A stretch of 64,000 bases of DNA from Candidatus Krumholzibacteriota bacterium (GTDB lineage: Bacteria > Krumholzibacteriota > Krumholzibacteriia > Krumholzibacteriales > WJIX01): assembly GCA_034520215.1 (NCBI GenBank), contig JAXHNR010000002.1, positions 204,060 to 268,059 of the forward strand, read 5' to 3'. Under the pieces are notes generated by a model. It made no database searches. It was not told where the DNA came from and was given only the letters and a program-made list of their open reading frames with translations. Shown in pieces: positions 34,684 to 42,845 of the stretch. Positions within the stretch are counted from its first letter, which is position 1. Each line of letters opens with the position of its first letter. Both the position numbers and the translations under genes were made by a program.

Positions 34684-35739
34684 GTGAGGAGTTTGAATTT
34701 CAAAGTAACAACAATTTTAGTTTTATCTGTTTGCGCTGTTTTAGTTTACGGCTGCAGTGAAGAGAATATGATTAAGCCGCCGGCTCCCGCGGAACAAATG
34801 TGGGAAGCGCTAGATAACAAGATCGAGAATAGCGGCGGTATTCTTTCAATGAAATTTAATTCCAGCGATGATCTTTATGTCCTTACGCTACGCGACAGCA
34901 GAGCTTTGTATTACAAGGATCACAACAGCCAGATATGGGGGAAGACAGACTCTGTGAATGTTGACAGCGTGCTCTACACAATAAGATCCTTTGCATTTAA
35001 TAACAGCGACGAGTTATTTGTAGGCACGAAAGAAGGAGTTATTTTCTCCTCCGTAGATTACCCGGACAATTTATCCGTTATAGATACTCTTGGTGTTGGG
35101 CTTTTTATCGATGTCCGGTCGATGATAAGCACGGATGAAGGTTATATTTTTGCCGCTGTAAGCGGGGCCGGGATATACCGTTCTGAGGATAAAGGGGGAA
35201 GCTGGACTAATGTTGGTCTCGGTCTTGAGAACAAGGACTTCATAAGAAGAGGGCTGGTAGCCAATTCTGCGGGAGATATCTATTCTGCGAGCTGGGGAGG
35301 AGATGTCTACAAGGGCGAGAATAACGGCAGTGACTGGAATTCCCTTAATACATTCATAACAGAGTACTTTCCTGACTTCATAAATTGTATTGATATCAGA
35401 GAAGACGACAAGCTTATAGGCGGGTATGAAGGTTTTTTCTGTTATTATGAAACTGATCCCGCTGTAGTTGACAGCAGTATGTGGATACCTCAGAATAACG
35501 GTTTTCCTGAGAATTCCGGACAATCAGTGGATATAAGGTGTCTTGCAGTGAATTCGGACGGAACAATCTACGCCGGCAATTATGGCAGCGGAATATTCAG
35601 ATCGACAGACCATGGAGTTTCATGGGAAGCAATAAACGGCAGGTTGACCGACCTGCAAATTCAGGACATAGCTATAAGAAGTGACGGCAAAGTGTTTATA
35701 GCGAACTTGAACGGAGACATATACAGGAGTATCTGGTAG
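34684..35739 (+). CDS. Lipoprotein with BNR/beta-propeller-like repeats
   Basis: 351 aa; GTG start behind AGGAGGAG. Signal peptide with lipobox VYGC (about 21-24). The rest is built of repeats of about 45-50 residues with Asp-box-like turns, such as GIYRSEDKGGSWTNVG (about 165), VYKGENNGSDWNSL (about 208) and GIFRSTDHGVSWEAI (about 305). This S-x-D-x-G-x-x-W pattern is typical of BNR/sialidase-type and Ycf48-like propellers. It is probably a periplasmic or surface-anchored seven-bladed propeller; no catalytic residues can be assigned and the ligand is unknown. It stands alone between the ParB-like gene and the rhodanese/MauE pair. Confidence 0.85.
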   Translation: MRSLNFKVTTILVLSVCAVLVYGCSEENMIKPPAPAEQMWEALDNKIENSGGILSMKFNSSDDLYVLTLRDSRALYYKDHNSQIWGKTDSVNVDSVLYTIRSFAFNNSDELFVGTKEGVIFSSVDYPDNLSVIDTLGVGLFIDVRSMISTDEGYIFAAVSGAGIYRSEDKGGSWTNVGLGLENKDFIRRGLVANSAGDIYSASWGGDVYKGENNGSDWNSLNTFITEYFPDFINCIDIREDDKLIGGYEGFFCYYETDPAVVDSSMWIPQNNGFPENSGQSVDIRCLAVNSDGTIYAGNYGSGIFRSTDHGVSWEAINGRLTDLQIQDIAIRSDGKVFIANLNGDIYRSIW

Positions 35740-35831
35740 AGGAAAGCTATGTTGAATTAAAGCATTTTTCGAGGCAGATGTTTTTTCTTATATAACCCCC
35801 GCGGAGTCTAAGGAAGCATGGCTGTCCTATC

Positions 35832-35863
35832 TTAAAAATTAAATACACATTTAATTTTTTAAT
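35832..35863 (+). repeat. AT-rich inverted repeat before the rhodanese gene
   Basis: TTAAAAATTAAAT and its complement (with one extra T) flank a 4-base ACAC loop. It ends 13 bp before the rhodanese ATG and about 95 bp after the lipoprotein stop. It could be an operator, or act as a terminator with its built-in T-run. Confidence 0.45.
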
Positions 35864-35876
35864 AAACGGATCAGTG

Positions 35877-36368
35877 ATGGAAATAAAGAGAACAATAATA
35901 CAGGCAATAGCAGTTTGCTGCGCGAGCACTTTAATTGCTTTTACATACAACGCTTTTTCTGATAATGGAATAAACCCGTTTCGCCAGGCCGCCTCGGAGA
36001 AAATCGCGGAAAATATCGATAACAGTGCCGGAAATATAACAGTAATCGATCTGAAAAAATTCAGGGAGATGAAGGAAGAAGGAATCCTTCTTATAGATGC
36101 CAGGACGGAAAGTGAATATATAAATGGGCATATTCCAGGCGCGTTGTTATTTGATTATTATAAATTCGGAAGTTTTGCGGACAAAGTTATTCCGCTTATC
36201 TATCCATGGAGCAGTTTGGTCATATATTGTTCGTCACCAGCCTGTGATTCATCTGATTTGCTGGCCGCCGAGCTTTACCAGCTGGGGTATAAAAATATTT
36301 TTGTGTTCGAAGGTGGTTTTTCAAATTGGAAAGAAGAAGGACTTCCTGTTGAAAAAGGATTGGAATGA
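35877..36368 (+). CDS. Membrane-anchored rhodanese-like sulfurtransferase
   Basis: 163 aa (ATG 35877; GTG one codon earlier also possible). An N-terminal hydrophobic segment (about 7-25) is a signal or anchor. The rhodanese domain follows from about 50: LLIDARTESEYINGHIPGA (CH2A-like motif) and VIYCSSPACDSSDLLAAELYQLGYKNIFVFEGGFSNWKEEGLPV. The active-site loop begins at the Cys of YCSSPACDS (about 117). The family moves sulfane sulfur or acts as a protein-interaction module. The stop overlaps the start of the MauE/DoxX gene (ATGA), so the two products probably act together at the cytoplasmic membrane, on the periplasmic side if the helix is an anchor. Confidence 0.88.
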   Translation: MEIKRTIIQAIAVCCASTLIAFTYNAFSDNGINPFRQAASEKIAENIDNSAGNITVIDLKKFREMKEEGILLIDARTESEYINGHIPGALLFDYYKFGSFADKVIPLIYPWSSLVIYCSSPACDSSDLLAAELYQLGYKNIFVFEGGFSNWKEEGLPVEKGLE

Positions 36369-36931
36369 AGAATAAGCGGATATTCAAAACGGATGGTTCA
36401 GCTTTGAAAGAATTACTGTTAGAACCCCCTCTGTCAACAGATTTCAGAAGAAAAAAGAGTTGCCGTCAGTATCTTGTAATACTCGCCAGAATAATTCTTG
36501 CCGCCGTTTTTATTTACGCCGCTTTTGGAAAGATAAATAAGCCGATGTTGTTTTCCCAGCAGATAAAGGAGTACGGGATATTCGATGGTTCATTTCTTCT
36601 CTATACTGTTGCTGTAGTACTGCCGTGGATTGAGCTTTTATGCGGAATTTCTCTTATTACCGGAATATTCATTCGGGGGACTTCACTTGTTCTAACAGCT
36701 ATAAATATTATGTTTTTGATTTTTATAATCTATAGAGTCTTAAATGTAATGAGTTCCGGGGATACAGCTTTTTTCGAAGTATTTTTTGACTGCGGGTGCG
36801 GGTTCAAACCAACTTATGCCTGGAAGAAAATACTGGAAAACACTGCTTTAGTGGGTCTTTCCCTGATTTTGCTTTTTTCGCGTGAATACAGGTTCGTTTC
36901 TTTGCGCTCAAGAGACAGGCAGGAGGGCTAA
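36365..36931 (+). CDS. MauE/DoxX-family membrane protein
   Basis: 188 aa with four hydrophobic helices (about 35-52, 80-100, 108-130, 163-180). YAAFGKINKPMLFSQQIKEYGIF and the later DCGCGFKP loop are typical of the MauE/DoxX redox-associated group. It starts inside the stop codon of the rhodanese gene. MauE helps disulfide formation in methylamine dehydrogenase and DoxX relatives occur with thiosulfate/sulfur enzymes, so a role in thiol or sulfur handling with the rhodanese is plausible (inference). A Cys pair in CGC could be redox active. Confidence 0.82.
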   Translation: MKNKRIFKTDGSALKELLLEPPLSTDFRRKKSCRQYLVILARIILAAVFIYAAFGKINKPMLFSQQIKEYGIFDGSFLLYTVAVVLPWIELLCGISLITGIFIRGTSLVLTAINIMFLIFIIYRVLNVMSSGDTAFFEVFFDCGCGFKPTYAWKKILENTALVGLSLILLFSREYRFVSLRSRDRQEG

Positions 36932-37037
36932 GATGGAGGGAGGCGCGCGCGCCGGCATCAATTGAGAGGCAAACAATTAAACAGGTCGAGATAAACGAAT
37001 AAATTCAAAATTTTTATTGTAAGAAAGGCTTAACATA

Positions 37038-38726
37038 ATGACGGAGAAGAAATTAAGTTATGCGTTTACGGGCTCTGAAGAGCCATTGATTGGTGAAACG
37101 ATTGGAGATATGTTCGAGAGGATAGCGGATAAATATCCCGACAATGAAGCACTTGTTTATGTCCCCGACGATCTGCGATATACATACGCTGAATTCTACG
37201 ATATTTGCCGGCGGGCGGCAAAGAGCCTCATGGCTATGGGCGTTCGCAAGGGAGACCGTGTGGCAATTTGGGCTACCAATCATCCGGAATGGGTGATAAC
37301 CCAGTTTTCAACCGCTTTGGCAGGCGCGATACTGGTAACGGTAAACCCCGCGTACAGAACGCATGAACTGGAGTACGGACTCAAAGACTCTGAAACACAG
37401 ACCCTTTTTCTTATACCTGAATTTAAATCTTCCAAGTACCTTGACATGATTTGTGAAGTTGCCGTTGAGATTAAGAACTGTGTGCCGGGAGAAATTAATT
37501 CTGAAAAACTCCCTTATTTAGAAAATGTTGTTTTAATCGGCGGCAGAGAACATCCCGGAATGTTCTCCTGGAAGGATTTTATGGAGTTGGGTGAGGAGAT
37601 AAGCGACGAGGAGTTTCAGGCCCGCCGCGCGGAATGTGATTTTGATGATGTTATTAATGTTCAATATACTTCCGGAACAACAGGGCTTCCCAAGGGGGCA
37701 AGTCTTACCCATCACAATATTCTTAATAACGGATACCACGTTGGAGAAACCATGGGTTTCACAGATCAGGACAGACTCTGTATACCGGTGCCTTTCTATC
37801 ATTGCTTCGGAATGGTTCTTTCCAATCTCGCGTGCCTTACTCACGGAGCGACTATGGTAATCCCGTCAGAATACTTTGACGCTGAAGATGTGCTGAAAAC
37901 AGTTGAGAAGGAACACTGCACCGCTCTTCACGGTGTGCCGACAATGTTCATAGCAGAACTGTCCAGTTCTGAATTTTCGAAAACTGATTTCAGAAGTTTA
38001 AGGACCGGCATAATGGCCGGCGCGCCCTGTCCGGTCGAAGTTATGAAGCGCGTTAATGATGAAATGAATATGAAGGAAGTTACAATAGCATACGGGCAGA
38101 CGGAGACATCTCCCGTTATAACACAGACCCCTAATCACGCTTCTTTGGGAAAACGCACAGAAACAGTGGGTCCCCCAATCCCTCATACGGAAGTAAAGAT
38201 TGTTTCTCCGGAGACCGGGAAGATTGTGGCTGTGGGGGAACAAGGGGAGCTTTGCTGCCGCGGCTATCAGGTAATGCGGGGATATTATAACAAACCTGAA
38301 GCCACAGCGGAAACTATTGACAGGGCGGGGTGGATTCATACCGGCGATCTGGCCGTTATGGATGAAGACGGCGTTTTCAAAATAACCGGGCGCATAAAGA
38401 ATATGATCATACGCGGGGGAGAAAATGTTTATCCCCGTGAGATAGAGGAGTTCCTTTTTACGAATCCCAAGATAAGGGACGCTCAGGTCTTCGGCGTGCC
38501 GTCAGAGAAAATGGGAGAAGAAATCTGTGTCTGGATACAGCTCAAAGAGGGAGAATCGGCAACAGAAGATGGAATCAAGGAGTTCTGTAAGGGCAAAATT
38601 GCTCATTACAAAATCCCTCGTTATATAAAGTTTGTTGACGAATTTCCCATGACCGTCACAGGAAAGATTCAGAAATTCAAAATGAGGAAAATGGCAGTCG
38701 AAGAGTTGGGATTAAAGAATAAATAG
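37038..38726 (+). CDS. Acyl-CoA synthetase (AMP-forming, fatty-acid-CoA ligase family)
   Basis: 562 aa ANL superfamily enzyme. The P-loop YTSGTTGLPKGASLTH is at about 210-225, the A5 motif AYGQTETSPV at about 352-361, A7 GWIHTGDLAVMDEDG at about 432-446, and the hinge/A8 region GRIKNMIIRGGENVYPREIEEF at about 451-472. The catalytic Lys is in PMTVTGKIQKFKMR near the C-terminus (A10). The sequence is closest in feel to the medium-chain AcsF/FadD3-type ligases. It activates a fatty or other carboxylic acid to acyl-AMP and then acyl-CoA in the cytoplasm. ATG start with GAAAGGC upstream. No beta-oxidation partners are adjacent. Confidence 0.95.
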   Translation: MTEKKLSYAFTGSEEPLIGETIGDMFERIADKYPDNEALVYVPDDLRYTYAEFYDICRRAAKSLMAMGVRKGDRVAIWATNHPEWVITQFSTALAGAILVTVNPAYRTHELEYGLKDSETQTLFLIPEFKSSKYLDMICEVAVEIKNCVPGEINSEKLPYLENVVLIGGREHPGMFSWKDFMELGEEISDEEFQARRAECDFDDVINVQYTSGTTGLPKGASLTHHNILNNGYHVGETMGFTDQDRLCIPVPFYHCFGMVLSNLACLTHGATMVIPSEYFDAEDVLKTVEKEHCTALHGVPTMFIAELSSSEFSKTDFRSLRTGIMAGAPCPVEVMKRVNDEMNMKEVTIAYGQTETSPVITQTPNHASLGKRTETVGPPIPHTEVKIVSPETGKIVAVGEQGELCCRGYQVMRGYYNKPEATAETIDRAGWIHTGDLAVMDEDGVFKITGRIKNMIIRGGENVYPREIEEFLFTNPKIRDAQVFGVPSEKMGEEICVWIQLKEGESATEDGIKEFCKGKIAHYKIPRYIKFVDEFPMTVTGKIQKFKMRKMAVEELGLKNK

Positions 38727-38759
38727 GCAAAGCATTCCGGCTGTTTTGTATGAGAATAA

Positions 38760-38915
38760 TCGCTCGTTCTGCACTTCGGGTTCGCTCTTTCTGCCCCTTC
38801 GGGTCAGAAATCCTTGTCCGCTCGCCCTGCGGAGGATTTTGAAAATATCAATCAGCCGCATACTATTACAAATCATCGACTACCTTATAGGTTGTAAAAA
38901 TTGGGAACACTCCAA
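38760..38915 (+). repeat. Dispersed repeat copy 1 (core inverted, one inverted end)
   Basis: Positions 38837-38859 hold the 23-bp sequence beginning TTTTGAAAATATCAATC that also ends repeat copy 2. The outer flank 38860-38903 matches copy 2 at all but two positions. The core 38760-38836, with a TTTCTG...CAGAAA hairpin at 38789-38811, matches copy 2 only as its reverse complement. The left 23-bp end is missing or decayed. Confidence 0.85.
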
Positions 38916-39254
38916 TTTAAAACCACTTATTGAACAGCAGGCCTCTTTCCGACAGGAGAAAACCCTCTTAAGCCTTCAGAATTTGGTGGTTCTTGTATAT
39001 TGCAACACTCAATTGCCAATATTGGGAGAGAATTCCGGTAAATCGTTGTTGAAATTGGGAGGAATTGATCTTCAGCGATTCTAAAGATAGGCGGTTCTAT
39101 TCATTATAGGACCTGGCCTTTTTACTCCCTGTCTTTAACGGCAATGCGAGAGGCGGCTTACCCTCTGTTAATAAAACAATTAGGCGGCAAACAGTTTATC
39201 CTCTTAAAGAACAGCCGGAGGTCTCATAATTCAGTGAATTTTAATCGTCTTAGA

Positions 39255-39270
39255 AGGCACATATATTGCG
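39255..39270 (+). promoter_or_regulatory. Sigma-54-like (-24/-12) promoter before the GAF gene
   Basis: AGGCAC, 5 bases, TTGCG: the near-invariant GG and GC are present with correct spacing, 124 bp before the ATG at 39394. The first base of the -24 box and the last of the -12 box differ from consensus. Confidence 0.5.
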
Positions 39271-39393
39271 AAACAATTTGTTAGAAAATAAGTTAACTGG
39301 AGAATAGGTTTCCCGGTCTCACAATAATGTTTGTTTTTATTACAGGTGTTATTAATAAATCCGGGATAGTCTTTCTAATAAGAGGATTAAATA

Positions 39394-40299
39394 ATGAATA
39401 CGAAAATTAATATATCCGGATACAGCTCGAATCCATCCGGAAAGAGGCTTGATAAACGTTTCTGGCGAAACTGGATTTTTCTGTCAACTGTTCTGTTTAT
39501 AGCTATAGCCGGGCTTACGACGGCGATCCCTCCGCTTCTAAGCGGAAGGGTCAGCAGCCCTTGGCCGTGGGTAAAGACCGACCTCGTTCTGATAGTAGGT
39601 CTTTCAGTTGTAGTGCTGGCATTTATAGGCTACCTGACTCAACAGCAGCGGAAAGTCGATAAGATGCGCAGGGCTGTGTATGAGCTGATAGAGTACCAGG
39701 GAGAACGGTTCAAGCGCGATAATGCCCGACTCCGCGCCCTTCTTAGTGTGAGTCAGAAGATGTCGATGGAAACCGACAATAAATATGTTTTCAACGCCAT
39801 AACAGACGCCTGTGTTGAAACATTCGGCTGCCAGAGAGCTTCCCTTATGCTTTTGGACAATGAAACGCAGGAACTTGTAGTTGATTCAGTGAGCGGCGAG
39901 ATGGAAAGTCCGATTCTGAAGACGAGGGTCAAGATGGGAGAATCGATAGCGGGGTGGGTGGCGGAGACAAGGAAATCTGTTCTGATAAGCGACGCGGGAG
40001 ATTTGGAAAAATATCCGGAATTGGATTTCAAGAACCCTTCTCTTAGCTCGGCTATGATTGTTCCTATAATTCTCAGGGATGAAGTAATCGGCGTGATGAA
40101 TATAAGCGCCAAATCTGAAGAGATAAGGTACAGCGAAGAAGACCTGAGCACTTTGCAGGTTTTTTCAGAGAACGTCGGGGCCTCCATAAGGCACAAAGAG
40201 CAGACGGACTGGCTCAAGTCGATGGTACAGACACTTTCAAAGAGACTGTCAGAGAGTTATGACAGTGAACTTGGAGAAGAAGTTAAGCCGCGGGGTTGA
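39394..40299 (+). CDS. Membrane-bound GAF-domain sensor protein
   Basis: 301 aa; ATG behind AGAGGA. Two N-terminal helices (about 27-49 and 64-83) enclose a short loop. A charged linker (QQQRKVDKMRRAVYELIEYQGERFKRDNARLRALL) looks like a coiled coil. The GAF domain covers about 125-275: AITDACVETFGCQRASLMLLD, GESIAGWVAETRKSVLISD and IVPIILRDEVIGVMNIS. No histidine kinase, cyclase or sigma-54 activator domain follows, so it must pass its signal to another protein. A sigma-54-like site lies upstream, and the large DUF11 cluster begins 2 kb downstream beyond pfkA. Ligand unknown. Confidence 0.88.
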   Translation: MNTKINISGYSSNPSGKRLDKRFWRNWIFLSTVLFIAIAGLTTAIPPLLSGRVSSPWPWVKTDLVLIVGLSVVVLAFIGYLTQQQRKVDKMRRAVYELIEYQGERFKRDNARLRALLSVSQKMSMETDNKYVFNAITDACVETFGCQRASLMLLDNETQELVVDSVSGEMESPILKTRVKMGESIAGWVAETRKSVLISDAGDLEKYPELDFKNPSLSSAMIVPIILRDEVIGVMNISAKSEEIRYSEEDLSTLQVFSENVGASIRHKEQTDWLKSMVQTLSKRLSESYDSELGEEVKPRG

Positions 40300-40459
40300 G
40301 CTGCCCTGGTGTGTTGAAGAATTATTCCGCCTGATTTACATTATGATATGTCCTTTATGGCTTGAAGCAAACCGCCTGACAGCCGTTTTGTCTGGAAGAT
40401 TTACGACCTTGAAGACCCATTTTTCAAAGAAATAGCCGGAAAACTCTTTTTAGAGACTC

Positions 40460-41608
40460 CTAATCCGGCCTTCCCAATGAAACGCCGAGAGCCTCGGCGG
40501 TCTTAACGGTCTGCCCGTCTGGATTTACGTGTTTTAGTTCTTTGATAGCTGATTTAATATCAACTGATTTGATGGCTCGCCCTTTAAGACACACCATCTT
40601 GCCGAATTTTCCCTCAGCGATGAGGTTTGCCGCTTCTACTCCGAATCTTGTAGCCAGTATACGGTCGAATGTGGTTGGAGTTCCGCCGCGCTGAAGGTGG
40701 CCCAGGACCGCTACGCGGGTTTCGAGCCCCGTGCTTTGGCAAATTCTGTCCGAGACCCAGTTACCAAGCCCGCCGAGTTTGCCTGGAGTTCCGTCCGGGC
40801 CTGGAGGGGTTACATAAACCTTGTTTCCTCCTTTTGGATAAGCGCCCTCGGAAACCGCGACGATGCTGAATTTCTTGCCGGCACGTTTGCGGTTATGTAT
40901 ATGTTTACAAATCTCATTAATCTCAAAGGGAATTTCCGGTATAAGGATGACGTCGGCGCCTCCGGCTATTCCAGCCTCCAGCGCTATCCATCCGCAGTCT
41001 CTCCCCATAACTTCCAGTACCAAAACCCGGTGGTGGCTTTCGGCTGTTGTGTGGAGTTTATCAAGGGCGCATGTGGCGCACGCGACAGCGCTATTGTAGC
41101 CGAAGGTGACATCTGTCACACCGAGATCATTATCTATAGTTTTAGGGACACCAATTACGTTTACGCCTTTTTCTCGAAGCGACTGGGTTATCTTCATTGT
41201 TCCATCACCCCCGACCGCGACAACAACATCAATTTTCTGCTTCTTTATATTCTTTACGATATCCGGGGTAACATCTTCAAACACAACGATCCCATCCTTT
41301 TTTACCGGATAACGCAGAGGGTTGCCTCTATTGGATGTTCCGAGTATAGTCCCGCCGCGGAGCTGAAGGCCGCCAACATCGCTTGAGGATAATTCGATGA
41401 ATTCATTTTTCAGCAGGCCGTCGAATCCGTCCATAATGCCGAATACCTTCCAGCCGTATATATTTACAGAAGCGCGGACAAAACCGCGTATGACGGCGTT
41501 CAGCCCCGGGCAGTCTCCTCCTCCCGTAAGGATGGAAACTCTCTCTATCTTCTTTCTCCGTGCTTTTCTGTTTTCAGGTCCATGACTGTCTCTTTTCGCA
41601 GATCCCAT
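40460..41608 (-). CDS. pfkA: 6-phosphofructokinase
   Basis: 382 aa from an ATG at 41608 with AAAGGAG upstream; a more distal in-frame start at 41728 is not supported. PFK blocks: ILTGGGDCPGLNAVIRG (about 29-45), VVAVGGDGTMK (about 125), VIGVPKTIDNDLGVTDVTFGYNSA (split, about 146-169), LVLEVMGRDCGWIALEAGIAGGAD (about 198-221) and LGHLQRGGTPTTFDR (about 308). It phosphorylates fructose 6-phosphate in glycolysis. At the two donor-selecting positions it has Gly (GGDGT, ATP-like) and Lys (PKTIDND, common in PPi-dependent and group III enzymes), so ATP versus PPi use is open. Length fits the longer group III type. Convergent with the GAF gene. Confidence 0.94.
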   Translation of the reverse strand: MGSAKRDSHGPENRKARRKKIERVSILTGGGDCPGLNAVIRGFVRASVNIYGWKVFGIMDGFDGLLKNEFIELSSSDVGGLQLRGGTILGTSNRGNPLRYPVKKDGIVVFEDVTPDIVKNIKKQKIDVVVAVGGDGTMKITQSLREKGVNVIGVPKTIDNDLGVTDVTFGYNSAVACATCALDKLHTTAESHHRVLVLEVMGRDCGWIALEAGIAGGADVILIPEIPFEINEICKHIHNRKRAGKKFSIVAVSEGAYPKGGNKVYVTPPGPDGTPGKLGGLGNWVSDRICQSTGLETRVAVLGHLQRGGTPTTFDRILATRFGVEAANLIAEGKFGKMVCLKGRAIKSVDIKSAIKELKHVNPDGQTVKTAEALGVSLGRPD

Positions 41609-42246
41609 ATTAGCTCCTTTCGATTTTCCCGACTGCTTGAATATTCCGGAACAAAACGCAGACCGTAATATTGACGCAACGGCGTTTGAGCCGAAAGGAG
41701 ACATGCCCTTTCTAACTTTGCGGGGCACGCCTCAAAATGCCATAAAAGCATTATATATTATATACCTGAAGAATTCATCAAAATGTTGCGTAAATCAAGA
41801 ACAAGGATAATAGAATATAGCTGATAGAAAAAAATCCGGAGAAAACAACATCTTTTTATTCAGAATCGATCGCGTGAAGGCTGTTTTTTGAGCGCAAATT
41901 TCTAAATATTTTGCATAGGACTATAGGCAGGGTGCATTTTGTTTCTCTTTCAACTTGAGAATTGACGCCCCCTAAGCTTCACTGAATTTTTTTTAAATTA
42001 ATAAAATATGGAATAACTGGTTATTAACGTTAGAAATATAGAAGTTCAGCCCGAGACGGGAATTGCCTGGGTGTATCTGCTCATGACTTAAGTCCCAGCT
42101 TATGGCACAGGATTTGCAAATGATTCAACCAAGAAATTGAAAAATGAGTGTTTATACCTAGGAATTTTTAATAAATTCCTCCGCCGGCAATGAACGCGGC
42201 AAGAAATTTGAGCGCGAAGCGGCGGAAAGAAAGGGGGGAAGATTGA
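41609..42246. other. Regulatory gap before the DUF11 cluster
   Basis: 638 bp with no gene recognised. It includes a small AATGC/GCATT inverted repeat near 41737, AT-rich stretches around 41970-42010, and a strong sigma-54-type promoter at 42103-42118. The roughly 500 bp upstream of that promoter is long enough for activator-binding sites, but I could not recognise a specific one. Confidence 0.55.
42103..42118 (+). promoter_or_regulatory. Sigma-54 (-24/-12) promoter of the DUF11 cluster
   Basis: TGGCAC, five bases (AGGAT), TTGCA: a full match to the sigma-54 core with correct GG-to-GC spacing, 128 bp before the first DUF11 gene. Transcription would start near 42129. Confidence 0.75.
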
Positions 42247-42735
42247 ATGAAAACTGTTTTTAACCTGATCGTTTTTTCTCTTCTTCTATCAGTTTCAGTA
42301 AGCGCTTTTGCTCAGGAGCCTTTGCTCAGGGGCAGCATGGAAGCACATAAAATAGTAGCTGATAAAAGGAAAGATGAAACTGCCGTTCCGGCAGATAAGG
42401 TCGTACCGGATGATGTTGTCGAATATACGCTGAGATACCGTAACGAGGGGAAAAATTCTGCTTCGGGCGTGGAGCTGATTGGTCCGGTGCCTCCGGGAAC
42501 TGCCTATATCGACGATTCCATATCGAGCAGCAGAGTCTTTACGGCATTGCTTAGTATTGATGGCGGAAAATCTTATCATCAACCGCCCGTCACATTTACT
42601 GTCGTGAATGAGGACGGCAAAGAAGAAAAAAGAGAAGCAACTCCCGAGATGGTTACCCACTTGAAGTGGAAAATGAACGAGGACCTGGAAGCCTCGGGCA
42701 TTGTCACTGCCTCATACCGTGTGCTGGTAGAGTAA
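42247..42735 (+). CDS. Small secreted DUF11-domain protein
   Basis: 162 aa; ATG behind AAAGGGGGG. Signal peptide (about 1-22, cleaving near AFAQE). The rest is a single DUF11-type Ig-like domain: a VEYTLRYRNEGKNSASGVELIGPVPPGTAYI stretch (split, about 57-88) has the characteristic N-x-G-x-x-x-A-x-x-V and D/P-x-G-x-x-Y patterns, followed by the TPEMVTHLKWKM strand pair seen at the end of such domains. First gene of the cluster and directly downstream of the sigma-54-type promoter. It may be a periplasmic or surface subunit that pairs with the larger DUF11 proteins; function unknown. Confidence 0.82.
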   Translation: MKTVFNLIVFSLLLSVSVSAFAQEPLLRGSMEAHKIVADKRKDETAVPADKVVPDDVVEYTLRYRNEGKNSASGVELIGPVPPGTAYIDDSISSSRVFTALLSIDGGKSYHQPPVTFTVVNEDGKEEKREATPEMVTHLKWKMNEDLEASGIVTASYRVLVE

Positions 42736-42845
42736 CTCGATAGGGGAGCGTATGATGTTATCCGGAGTGACAATTTTTCGGATAACGGAAAGAAATCTAG
42801 GGATTCGATTTAAAAAAAGCGGCTATTTACAAGGAAGGTGAAATT

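Larger units (their letters stand above)
38727..39393. other. Intergenic region with dispersed repeat and sigma-54-like site
   Basis: 667 bp without a convincing gene. It holds repeat copy 1 (38760-38915), an unremarkable stretch to about 39240, and a -24/-12-like promoter at 39255-39270 for the GAF gene. An open frame at 38746-39084 runs through the repeat and is judged non-coding. Confidence 0.6.

Noticed and set aside
38746-39084. 112-aa open frame on the plus strand
   Set aside because: It runs through the dispersed repeat, has no ribosome site and low-complexity, Arg/Leu-rich text; the repeat explains the sequence.
40697-41386. 229-aa open frame antisense to phosphofructokinase
   Set aside because: Lies wholly inside a strongly conserved PFK gene on the other strand; no family resemblance.
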